Origin: Oleispira sp963933055
GTDB taxonomy: Bacteria; Pseudomonadota; Gammaproteobacteria; Pseudomonadales; Oceanobacteraceae
Direction of reading: 5' to 3'
Assembly: GCA_963933055.1 (NCBI GenBank)
Contig: CAWVSY010000012.1
Coordinates: 5,559 to 69,558 of the forward strand
Length of the DNA: 64,000 bases
Shown here: one piece after another, positions 52,224-60,417 of the stretch
Layout of the letters: every line of letters begins with the position of its first letter
Numbering within the stretch: the first letter of the stretch is position 1
Made by a program: the position numbers and the translations under genes
The notes under the pieces: model-generated
Told to the model about the DNA's origin: nothing
Databases searched by the model: none
Seen by the model: the letters and a program-made list of their open reading frames with translations, nothing else

Positions 52224-54546
52224 ACCCAACCTACGATTATTCGCCATATTGCTCTTGCTAATAATCGTACTTCTCAGCAGCTGGTGGCATTCATTGCCCC
52301 AGCCGCTGTTTTCAACACCTTATTCCAGCATCTTATTAGACCGTAATAACCAACTGCTTGAAGCGCGTATTGCCAGCGATGAACAGTGGCGCTTTCCGCC
52401 GAGTGAAAGCCTACCTAAATCGTATGTGAGCGCGTTATTATTATTCGAAGATAAACGCTTTTATGAACATAGCGGTATCGACTGGTTAGCGTTAGGTCGC
52501 GCGACTTTGCAAAACCTAAAATCGGGCAAAGTAGTGAGTGGTGCCAGTACCCTCAGCATGCAAGTGATTCGCCTTGCACGCAAAAGTGAACACCGCGACT
52601 TCAGCACAAAAATAATAGAAAGCCTGCAAGCCTTACGTTTGGAATTTTCGTATAGCAAACAACAAATTTTAAACCTGTACGCTTCGCACGCGCCGTTTGG
52701 TGGCAACGTAGTCGGTATCTCAGCCGCAAGCTGGCGTTATTTTGGCCGCGGCCCAGACAGTTTATCGTGGGCAGAATCGGCCTTATTAGCGGTACTGCCC
52801 AACAGACCTAACTATTTGCGTCCGGGTAAAAACCAACAAAAATTAAAACAAAAACGCGATCGCCTATTAACCCGATTGCAGCAAGCAGGGCAGTTCGACC
52901 AACTGCAATTAGCATTAGCCTTGAGTGAACCCCTGCCAGAAAAAATATTAGCATTTCCAAAACGCGCACCGCATTTATTAGAAACCTTGATTAGCCGTAC
53001 TCATAATAAAAGCGGACTAATAAAAACCAGCCTAAACGGCAACCTACAAGCGCAAGTACAAAACGTAGTAGATCATTACGCCCAACGATTATTAAACGCG
53101 CAAATCACCCACCTAGCCGCGGTGATAATGGACAATAAAACCGGATTGCCCGTCGCCTATATTGGCAACTCGGGTTTTAGCCATGTTCCTCATTCGGGCA
53201 AAGGCATTGATTTATTACACCGCTCGCGCAGTACCGGCAGTATTTTAAAACCCTTGTTATACGCCACCATGTTGCAGCAAGGAGAAATAACCCCACTGCA
53301 ATTGGTAGAAGACATACCAATAAAATTTAAAGGCTATCAACCAGAAAACTACGACCTGGATTATCGCGGCGTCGTACGGGCGAAAAAAGCCCTCGCGCAA
53401 TCGCTGAATATTCCTGCGGTAAACATGCTAAAACAATACGGCATAAAACCGTTTTATGATTTCTTAAAACAACACGGTATTAGCACCTTACACCGCAGCG
53501 CTGAAGGTTACGGGTTACCCCTAATACTCGGTGGCGCAGAAGGCACGCTTTGGGAAATGACCCATCTTTATATGCAGCTTGCGCGCATTGCACAAAACTT
53601 ACCTGCGCAACCGATCAGCCGTTTACCTACAATTTTTCTAAAGCAAGAAAAGCAAAAAAGCATTTCAAGTTTAACCGCAGGATCGGCTTGGTTAACCCTA
53701 CAAGCGTTATTAGACGTCAGCCGCCCCGGCAATGAAAACCGCTGGCGACAATTTACCAACAGTCGCCAAGTCGCGTGGAAAACAGGCACAAGCTACGGCT
53801 TTCGAGACGGCTGGGCGATTGGCACAACCGCTGAATATACCATTGGCGTTTGGACAGGGAATGCCGAAGGCGGCAGCGTTCCAGGGCTTACGGGCACTCA
53901 AGCCGCCGCGCCATTATTATTCGAATTATTTAACCTATTGCCTAAAACGCATTGGTTTAAAAAACCTGAATTCGACCTGCGCCAAGTACGGGTTTGTAAA
54001 AATGACGGCTTCCTCGCCACACCGTATTGCGACAGCATAATTGCAGACTTACCATTGGCCTCAACCTACAGCACCGTATCGCCTTACCACGTTCGTATTC
54101 ATACCGATGTCCAACGTTATCACCGAGTATCATCCGCTTGCGAAGCCGTCCATAAAATACATTCACAGAATTGGTTTACCTTGCCACCGCACATCGCTTT
54201 TTATTATCAAAAAAAACACAGCGAATACAAAGCCATGCCCAATTGGCGAGCTGACTGCTTAAACTTTATGACAGCACAAAGCCCAATATCATTTATTTAT
54301 CCACACAAAAATACCCAAGTGTATTTACCGATAACACTCAGCGGCAACCGCACCAATATGATCAGCGAACTCGCGCATCAATATGCTGGCTCGATAGTTT
54401 ACTGGTACCTCGATCAAGAATACCTCGGCAAAACGCAGCAAATACACCAAATGGAAATGAGCCCAAGTTTAGGCAAGCATGAATTGTTAGTCGTTGATGA
54501 AGAAGGCAATCAGCAAACATTAAGTTTTAAAGTACTGAGCCAATAA
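52207..54546 (+). CDS. pbpC: penicillin-binding protein 1C
   Basis: A 779-residue class A PBP. A membrane anchor is at residues 10-26, then a glycosyltransferase domain with EDKRFYEHSGIDW (about 82-94) and GGSTLS-like GASTLSMQVIRLARK (about 113-127). A transpeptidase domain follows with STGSILKP (SxxK serine, about 346), and KTGTSYGFRDGW (KTG, about 524). The last about 90 residues are a BiPBP_C domain. It starts with TTG at 52207, supported by AGGA 7 nt upstream, inside the yfhM stop region, so translation is coupled. The yfhM-pbpC pairing is conserved in proteobacteria. Confidence 0.93.
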   Translation: MKLHAKPNLRLFAILLLLIIVLLSSWWHSLPQPLFSTPYSSILLDRNNQLLEARIASDEQWRFPPSESLPKSYVSALLLFEDKRFYEHSGIDWLALGRATLQNLKSGKVVSGASTLSMQVIRLARKSEHRDFSTKIIESLQALRLEFSYSKQQILNLYASHAPFGGNVVGISAASWRYFGRGPDSLSWAESALLAVLPNRPNYLRPGKNQQKLKQKRDRLLTRLQQAGQFDQLQLALALSEPLPEKILAFPKRAPHLLETLISRTHNKSGLIKTSLNGNLQAQVQNVVDHYAQRLLNAQITHLAAVIMDNKTGLPVAYIGNSGFSHVPHSGKGIDLLHRSRSTGSILKPLLYATMLQQGEITPLQLVEDIPIKFKGYQPENYDLDYRGVVRAKKALAQSLNIPAVNMLKQYGIKPFYDFLKQHGISTLHRSAEGYGLPLILGGAEGTLWEMTHLYMQLARIAQNLPAQPISRLPTIFLKQEKQKSISSLTAGSAWLTLQALLDVSRPGNENRWRQFTNSRQVAWKTGTSYGFRDGWAIGTTAEYTIGVWTGNAEGGSVPGLTGTQAAAPLLFELFNLLPKTHWFKKPEFDLRQVRVCKNDGFLATPYCDSIIADLPLASTYSTVSPYHVRIHTDVQRYHRVSSACEAVHKIHSQNWFTLPPHIAFYYQKKHSEYKAMPNWRADCLNFMTAQSPISFIYPHKNTQVYLPITLSGNRTNMISELAHQYAGSIVYWYLDQEYLGKTQQIHQMEMSPSLGKHELLVVDEEGNQQTLSFKVLSQ

Positions 54547-54562
54547 TTCACTCAGCTTAAGC

Positions 54563-55123
54563 TCAAAACAACCCTTGCTGCGGGTGATGCAAACACACAG
54601 TATCACCCACAGAAATTTTGCCCGACTGCACAACCTTTAAACACAAGCCACCATGGCCCATCATCGCCGCAATGCCACCTTTTCCTAGCAGCTCTTCCAT
54701 ACGCAAACACGGATGACACAACGCACCCGCTTCAAAAATAGCCCCACCAATTGAAAACTGCTGATAACGCAGCGCCTCTAAATTCATTCCCTTAATCACC
54801 AAATTACGGCGTAATAACTTAGGATGAACCGAATGCTGAAGAAGCATGTTGGTATTTGAACGGCTAAGCGACAAAAAATGCGCAATCTGGCCAATATACT
54901 CCTCACTCATCAACGTCACCTGACGCCCAGACCCCAGCGTATTTTCAAAGCGGTGATCACCGTCTAAACCCGACCCAGCAATGGCCTGAACAGAATTGAC
55001 CTCGACCACCTCAGCTTGACGCTCAGGGCGCAACCCTATCCAAGTGAGCTTACCAGGTGGAAGATCTTCAATATAACGAGAAAACAAACGCTTCTGAGAA
55101 ACAGAAGTACGCGAAACAGCCAT
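54563..55123 (-). CDS. MOSC domain protein
   Basis: A 186-residue protein with the MOSC beta-barrel found at the C-terminus of molybdenum-cofactor sulfurases. The conserved cysteine lies in GALCHPCLRMEELLG (about 132-146). AIAGSGLDGDHRF (about 47-59) and RRNLVIKGMNLEAL (about 105-118) are family motifs, as is MMGHGGLCLKV near the end. Stand-alone MOSC proteins such as YiiM help in reducing N-hydroxylated compounds. It is convergent with pbpC after 16 bp; single gene. Confidence 0.88.
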   Translation of the reverse strand: MAVSRTSVSQKRLFSRYIEDLPPGKLTWIGLRPERQAEVVEVNSVQAIAGSGLDGDHRFENTLGSGRQVTLMSEEYIGQIAHFLSLSRSNTNMLLQHSVHPKLLRRNLVIKGMNLEALRYQQFSIGGAIFEAGALCHPCLRMEELLGKGGIAAMMGHGGLCLKVVQSGKISVGDTVCLHHPQQGLF

Positions 55124-55350
55124 AGCAAACCACTAACAATGAACGAAGCCTAAACCATATCACAACATGGCTACAGCCTGCTTAGAACAAGGCATTTGAA
55201 TAACTCGCTAGAATTTACAAAAAGATCACTAACTTGAAAAAATAGCCAGATTAGGGCATTGTTCGTATTCACGGACAAACGTTATGGACAAAACTCTACG
55301 GATTAAGCAGTACGTACAAAAAATCTATAGAGAATAGGTATCAAGGAATG

Positions 55351-56034
55351 ATGATCGTCTACTCAGCCACCAAGCAGCAATTCGTTAACGATGTACGTTC
55401 AAATGCCATTGCCGCCCTGATACAAGACTACAGCGAAACCGTGCGTAACGAGTCCATAGCACTCTTACTCTGTGCCTACCTGCACAACATGAAAGCGCGC
55501 GACGCTATAACCGATGACGGCAGCCTGTGGTTAATCGCAGAAAATTCAGTCGAACAAATAGGCTGCATGCACACCTGTCAACCCCTAGAGCACCCATCAA
55601 GAGACAAAGCACTCAGCGGTATTCGTGGTCGATTAAAAAAAGAACCCGAAGCAGCACTAATCGCCGCAGACGGCTTCAGTGATCGGCAGGATTTAGAAAA
55701 TGTGGGCAACCCGGAAGAAAGCGAATGGGTTCAGCTACCAGAACACATCAATACCACGAAAGGCATGTTCGTTACCCGCGTAGTGGGCGAGTCCATGAAC
55801 AAACGAATCATCAACGGTTCTTGGTGTTTGTTTAAAGCCAATCCCAGCGGCAGCCGTAATGGCAAAAATGTATTAGTAGAGCACTGTGACATTGAAGATC
55901 CAGATCATGGTGGCACCTACACAGTTAAAACGTATCACAGTGAAAAAATAGAAGAAGATGGTGTGTTGGTTAATCAGCGCATCGCGTACTTAAGCCGGAA
56001 ACTAATGCTTATGGGTATTCGCCGATTGAAATAA
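55351..56034 (+). CDS. S24 peptidase-domain protein with frameshifted 3' end
   Basis: The 227-residue frame has an N-terminus MIVYSATKQQFVNDVRSNAI like that of DUF2075-type helicases, but no helicase follows. Residues about 127-215 are a LexA/UmuD-like S24 domain: GESMNKRI carries the catalytic Ser, and the general-base Lys is in TYTVKTYHSE. After GCG at 55984 the sense breaks. Shifting back one base at 55989 continues LKPETNAYGYSPIEIK and EELVVVGVIKPYRI, a normal S24 ending, to a stop at 56144, 35 bp inside the TIR gene. So a one-base loss (or sequencing error, or rarely a programmed shift) has replaced the last residues with ARKLM-like sequence. ATG 55351 is preferred over 55348 for spacing to AAGGA. 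55124-55347 upstream shows no other gene. Confidence 0.7.
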   Translation: MIVYSATKQQFVNDVRSNAIAALIQDYSETVRNESIALLLCAYLHNMKARDAITDDGSLWLIAENSVEQIGCMHTCQPLEHPSRDKALSGIRGRLKKEPEAALIAADGFSDRQDLENVGNPEESEWVQLPEHINTTKGMFVTRVVGESMNKRIINGSWCLFKANPSGSRNGKNVLVEHCDIEDPDHGGTYTVKTYHSEKIEEDGVLVNQRIAYLSRKLMLMGIRRLK

Positions 56035-56109
56035 AAGAAAATTCTGAGGAATTAGTTGTAGTTGGCGTTATTAAGCCCTATAGAATATTAATAAAAAATG
56101 GATTTATGA

Positions 56110-58635
56110 ATGAAAGTATTTATCAGTTATTCGCATGTAGATGAACAATTTCGTAAGGAGTTAAATACTCACTTATCGTTAATGAAACGAAATGGTGAGA
56201 TAGAAACTTGGGATGATAGAAAAATAGTCCCAGGAGAGGAATGGTGTGAGGAAATTTCTAATTCATTAGAAGTTGCGGAAATTATCTTATTATTGATTAG
56301 TCCTGATTTTATTAGTTCAGACTATTGCTTTGATATTGAAGTTGCTAGAGCTATCGAAAAACATAATGAAGGAACTGCAGCAGTAATACCAATCTTATTG
56401 AGAGTATGTGACTGGAAGAGTGCTCCATTCTCGAAATTACAAGCATTGCCAGCAGAAGCGAAGCCAATTAAAAAATGGGATGACTCTGATGAAGCATGGA
56501 ATGATGTGGTTAATGGGATTAGAACTACTTTAACTGAGCTAAAAAAAAAGACCTCTCTAGTTGAGATAAAACCCCAGTTATTATGTGGAGGTATAAGGAT
56601 GGAGTTTCTAGATTGGCTTAATGATACTGAAGTACAGCTATCACATAGAAATGTTACTAAAGTTCAGTTTGCTGATGTATATGTAGCTCCACATGTTAAA
56701 AATCTAATATCAAATTCTGATGAGCTTGTTAAACCTGTAGATGCTATTGAAAAATTAGATAATGAAAGCAATTTAATTATTTTTGGCGATGATCAATCTG
56801 GTAAGACATCACTTATTAAACACTATTATTCTGAATTATATGGTAAGGGCTTGTTGCCAGTATATATTGACGGAGAATGCATTAAATCATCGGACATTGA
56901 AAATCTTGTTTGCAAAGGAGTGTTGGAGCAATATGGAGGTGAGGTTGATACTTGTAATGTTCTTCTGATCGATAATTTTTCAAAAATTAAATTAAATCAA
57001 AAACACTTAAATAAACTTCTTGAATCTATAAATGATAAATTTAATAAGGTTGTATGTCTTGCTCACGACTCATTTCAGTATATAGCCCCTGAGTTGGATG
57101 GTTTTTTAGAATATGATTTTTGTGAAATTTTACCATTAGGTAATTTAAAAAGATCTGAAGTTATAGAAAAGTGGGTTTCATTGGGGGTGTCAGAGCAGAT
57201 AGATGATAAAGAGCTTTATAAAGAGGCTGATGAGATAAAGCTTAGATTAGATTCAATGGTTAGAGGGAATGTAGTGCCTGCTAAACCGATATTTATCTTA
57301 ACTATGCTGCAGATGTTTGAAGCGTATACACCTCAAAATTTAGAGTTGACATCATATGGACACTGTTATCAGTATTTAGTATATCAAGCTTTGGAAAAGG
57401 CTAAAATAAAAGCTTCAGAGATTGATTTGTATTTAAATATATTAACTGAGTTATCTTGGGAAATATATAAAAATAAGCAGGGGTTGAATAAAACTGGGCT
57501 TACATACTTTTTCGGTAAATACCGAGAAAAATATGTACTTGGTATTGAGGATTCAGTAGTTATAAATAAGATACTTTCAAATGGTATCTTACTAGATGAC
57601 GAAGGTATCGTGTCTTTTAAATACAAATATGTATATTACTTTTTTGTTGCAAAGAAAATTGCAGAATCATTTAATCTGGATGCTGTTTTCAAAGAAGAAA
57701 TTAGGGAGCTATTATCTGACCTTCATAGAGAGGAAGCGGCAAATATAATTATTTTCATATCGCATCATACAAAAGAAAGCTGGATTCTCGATGAGTTGCA
57801 GTTATGTCTAATGGAATTGTTTGATGAGCAAAAAGAGGCGGAGTTGTCCTCTAGTTCTTTGTCGTTCATGGATGATTTTATAGCTGAAATACCTGATTTA
57901 ATTCTTAGGGAGAAGGAGGTAAGTCGTGAAAGGAATAAGCGAAATGAGTTGATTGATGACTTAGAAAGGATAGAGGGTTCTGATGAAGAGGGTAAATTTG
58001 AATCGAATGATTTTCTTGTGAAAATTAATAAAGTGTTTAAAGGAATTGAAATTGTCGGTCAAATAGTAAGAAATCGGCATGCATCTTTAAATAAAGAGAT
58101 GCTTTTTCAAATGATTGAATTTTCAACACATACGGGGTTGAGATTTCTTCAATATTTTATTGAAATTTCGGACGTGTCGAAAGAAGAAGTGATAAAAACG
58201 ATACAGCATATGCTAATTGATAATGTTGATGTTGATAATGATGACTTAGAGAAAGAAGCTAGAGATGCATTTTTAAAATTGACCTATGGAATTATCTATG
58301 GCGTGTTGAAAAAGATATCAACCGCAATAGGCTCAAAAGATGCTTATGAAATATATAATGAGCTCGAAGATAAGACCCCTACACCTGCTATTAAATTGAT
58401 AAATCAGGCAATAGCGTTACAGTTTAAAAAACAACTTAATTTTAAGAAGTTAAGTAAGATTAGCCACGAATTTAATACCAATCCAGTGTGCGAGAGAATG
58501 TTAAAGGAGATCGTTGTTCAGCATGCTTATATGTTTCCTGTTGATTATAAAGATAAACAAAAAATATCAAGCATCCTGAATGTTTCTGTACAAGGACAGA
58601 CAATGATGGACTTACAGAAAAAGTTGAAGGTCTAA
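56110..58635 (+). CDS. TIR-STAND NTPase, putative anti-phage sensor-effector
   Basis: An 841-residue protein. Residues 1-150 are a TIR domain: KVFISYSHVDEQF (2-14), the loop TWDDRKIVPGEEW (33-45), and SSDYCFDIEVA with Glu77 as candidate NADase catalytic residue. A STAND-type NTPase follows: P-loop IIFGDDQSGKTSL (about 223-235), Walker B VLLIDNF (about 285-291). The rest is alpha-helical and may be a sensor repeat region, without a recognised motif. Bacterial TIR-STAND proteins sense phage and deplete NAD+. DNA is clearly AT-richer with different codon choice from its left neighbours, a sign of transfer. GGA stands 7 nt before the ATG. Confidence 0.82.
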   Translation: MKVFISYSHVDEQFRKELNTHLSLMKRNGEIETWDDRKIVPGEEWCEEISNSLEVAEIILLLISPDFISSDYCFDIEVARAIEKHNEGTAAVIPILLRVCDWKSAPFSKLQALPAEAKPIKKWDDSDEAWNDVVNGIRTTLTELKKKTSLVEIKPQLLCGGIRMEFLDWLNDTEVQLSHRNVTKVQFADVYVAPHVKNLISNSDELVKPVDAIEKLDNESNLIIFGDDQSGKTSLIKHYYSELYGKGLLPVYIDGECIKSSDIENLVCKGVLEQYGGEVDTCNVLLIDNFSKIKLNQKHLNKLLESINDKFNKVVCLAHDSFQYIAPELDGFLEYDFCEILPLGNLKRSEVIEKWVSLGVSEQIDDKELYKEADEIKLRLDSMVRGNVVPAKPIFILTMLQMFEAYTPQNLELTSYGHCYQYLVYQALEKAKIKASEIDLYLNILTELSWEIYKNKQGLNKTGLTYFFGKYREKYVLGIEDSVVINKILSNGILLDDEGIVSFKYKYVYYFFVAKKIAESFNLDAVFKEEIRELLSDLHREEAANIIIFISHHTKESWILDELQLCLMELFDEQKEAELSSSSLSFMDDFIAEIPDLILREKEVSRERNKRNELIDDLERIEGSDEEGKFESNDFLVKINKVFKGIEIVGQIVRNRHASLNKEMLFQMIEFSTHTGLRFLQYFIEISDVSKEEVIKTIQHMLIDNVDVDNDDLEKEARDAFLKLTYGIIYGVLKKISTAIGSKDAYEIYNELEDKTPTPAIKLINQAIALQFKKQLNFKKLSKISHEFNTNPVCERMLKEIVVQHAYMFPVDYKDKQKISSILNVSVQGQTMMDLQKKLKV

Positions 58636-58718
58636 TGCTAGCGTTACATGATTAATGTGTCTGCAGCGAACATTGTTGTTAAGAATAGCTTATCTATCAG
58701 ATAAGAGAGCAAAAGCAA

Positions 58719-58763
58719 AGCCTCTACTTGCCACAGGGAATACCCCTGTGGCAAGTAGAGGCT
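58719..58763. repeat. perfect 20-bp inverted repeat with 5-nt loop
   Basis: Left arm 58719-58738 (begins AGCCTCTACTTGCC) and right arm 58744-58763 are exact complements around AATAC. On the minus strand it is followed by TTTGCTTTTGC, so it could terminate the methyltransferase transcript 200 bp away, but 20 perfect pairs is long for a terminator. A smaller 7-bp hairpin is at 58689-58705. It lies between the TIR gene and a NUDIX remnant and might mark an insertion boundary. Confidence 0.8.
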
Positions 58764-58771
58764 GGTGAAAC

Positions 58772-58977
58772 TCCATCTTTGATTATGGTGATAAACGCAT
58801 TCGTCTTTTAGCCTACAAGGTAAAACACGTCTCGGGTGAGTTTCAGCTAATAGATCATGATGAGATTCGTTGGTTGCCTATTGAAGAGCTAGATAGCTTA
58901 AAGTGGGCACCTGCGACCTTCCTATTATTGAAGCGTTAAATCAGCAAGCCAAAGATCAGCCTACTGCTGAGTTCTAA
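58772..58977 (+). pseudogene. NUDIX (MutT-like) hydrolase remnant, C-terminal part
   Basis: The plus strand reads FDYGDKRIRLLAYKVKHV, GEFQLIDHDEIRWLP and IEELDSLKWAPA, typical of the end of MutT-type nucleotide pyrophosphohydrolases. A stop lies just upstream (TGA, 58766), and the catalytic NUDIX box is absent. At about 58915 the frame must shift by one base, after which LPIIEALNQQAKDQPTAEF and a stop at 58975-58977 follow; one lost G would restore the expected WAPADLPII. It overlaps the convergent methyltransferase end by 17 bp. A decayed relic, left by acquisition of neighbouring genes. Confidence 0.75.
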
Positions 58978-60274
58978 CCTTAACATTTTCTGCACTCACC
59001 ATTGTATCTCTCATACTTTCAGCAACAGCCCTAATTACATTGATACAGACTGAGTTTCCAAATTGTTTGTATATCTGGCCATGTGATACGGCGTCCACAA
59101 TGAACTTGTCAGGAAAGCCTTGTAGGCGCGCGCATTCACGTGGCGTGAGTAAGCGTGGGTTGCGTCCAATTTCAGATTGATCGATTAGGACCTCTGACCC
59201 GTCTTTATAATACCTAGCACTGATAGTATTAACGTATTCACTATCATGATTAAATAGAGAGTAGCCGAAGCCATTGCCTTTAAGTAAGTGTTCAGCTTTA
59301 CGTTTTTTGTGCCCAGCCCACAACTTGTCAGAAATAGTATACCTGTCATCAAGCTTAGCCAGTTGCTTGGGCGTTTGTAGGATTTTACCTAATCTAGTTT
59401 TTGTTTTCGGTGGGGTAGGCCAATCAAATAATTCATTGAAATCAGCATCTTTACCATAGTAATCTTTATCAAATCCAACGATAAAAATACGTTCACGATT
59501 TTGAGGTGCGCCAAAGTCACCTGCTCTTAGAACTCTGAATTCTGTGTGGTAATTTAACTTTTGCGATAATGCTTTTCTAGCTTCATCTGACATTGGGATA
59601 TCTGATGGAATATCTTGCTTATGCTCACCGCGAAGGATTGCCAAAATAGTTTCTAAAGTTCTACCTTTATTATGGCCTTTAAGCTGTTTGACGTTTTCCA
59701 ACAAGAATGCTTTTGGGCGCTTTTCAGCAAGAATTCGCTGCACCTCAAAAAACATTGTACCGCGCGTATCATCGAAACCTTGCTTTAAACCTGCTTGAGA
59801 GAACGATTGGCAGGGAAAGCCTGCTAATAATACATCGTGGTCGGGTACATCTTTGGATTTTATGTTCGTTATATCACCATTAGGGACTTCACCATAATTT
59901 GCCACATATGTCTTTTGCGCAAACTTATCCCACTCGGATGTGAGAACACACTCACCACCCAACTCTTGGAATGGTTGTCTGATACCACCAATACCTGCAA
60001 ATAGGTCTATAAACTTGAATTCAGCAGGGGTGCTGTCATCGTATTTAAACGGTGCTTTGGCTCGGATGTCGTTTAATTGTTCTTCAAGATTATTGATTGC
60101 ATCGATTTTGCCTTTCGTTGGCTTGTGTTCACCAGTTTCCCAGCCTCTTACTGTTCTTTCGCCAGTAGAGTTCATGCCCAATAAATTTGCAAATTCTGTA
60201 CGGCCTAGGCCTAACTTTTCGCGTGTACTTTTTATCAGTGAGGCTATATTATTAGACTCTTTAGTTATATTCAT
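58961..60274 (-). CDS. DNA (cytosine-5)-methyltransferase with N-terminal XRE-type HTH
   Basis: A 437-residue m5C methyltransferase. Residues 9-66 form a Cro/XRE-like HTH (LGLGRTEFANLLGMNSTGER, ending VRGWETG). Then motif I FIDLFAGIGGIR (88-99), motif IV GFPCQSFSQAG with catalytic Cys155, motif VI LENV (192-195), motif VIII QNRERIFIVGF, motif IX LTPRECARLQGFP and motif X QFGNSVCINV. HTH-bearing methyltransferases (such as M.EcoRII or M.SsoII) repress their own promoter. It is divergent from the McrB-like gene across 143 bp. The target sequence is not predictable; the variable region (about 265-350) is short, as in a single-specificity enzyme. Confidence 0.93.
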   Translation of the reverse strand: MNITKESNNIASLIKSTREKLGLGRTEFANLLGMNSTGERTVRGWETGEHKPTKGKIDAINNLEEQLNDIRAKAPFKYDDSTPAEFKFIDLFAGIGGIRQPFQELGGECVLTSEWDKFAQKTYVANYGEVPNGDITNIKSKDVPDHDVLLAGFPCQSFSQAGLKQGFDDTRGTMFFEVQRILAEKRPKAFLLENVKQLKGHNKGRTLETILAILRGEHKQDIPSDIPMSDEARKALSQKLNYHTEFRVLRAGDFGAPQNRERIFIVGFDKDYYGKDADFNELFDWPTPPKTKTRLGKILQTPKQLAKLDDRYTISDKLWAGHKKRKAEHLLKGNGFGYSLFNHDSEYVNTISARYYKDGSEVLIDQSEIGRNPRLLTPRECARLQGFPDKFIVDAVSHGQIYKQFGNSVCINVIRAVAESMRDTMVSAENVKVRTQQ

Positions 60275-60417
60275 TGTTTGGCCATACTTATCCGGTTATT
60301 GCCCTGGAGAATAGCACTGTGTATTTGAACAGTCAATCGTGCTTGAGTAATATAGTGTGGCAATTTGGTTTGTTCTCTTTCGATATTATTAATACGTAGT
60401 TAGGATAGGATTCTTTT

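Noticed and set aside
54547..54562. Terminator between pbpC and the MOSC gene
   Set aside because: GCTTAAGC is self-complementary but too short and has no T run on either strand.
55124..55350. LexA/SOS box before the S24 gene
   Set aside because: No CTGT-N8-ACAG pattern could be found; only GTACGTAC is self-complementary there.
58719..58763. Integron attC site
   Set aside because: No R/L core sites (GTT-containing), no integrase and no unpaired extrahelical bases; the stem is perfect.
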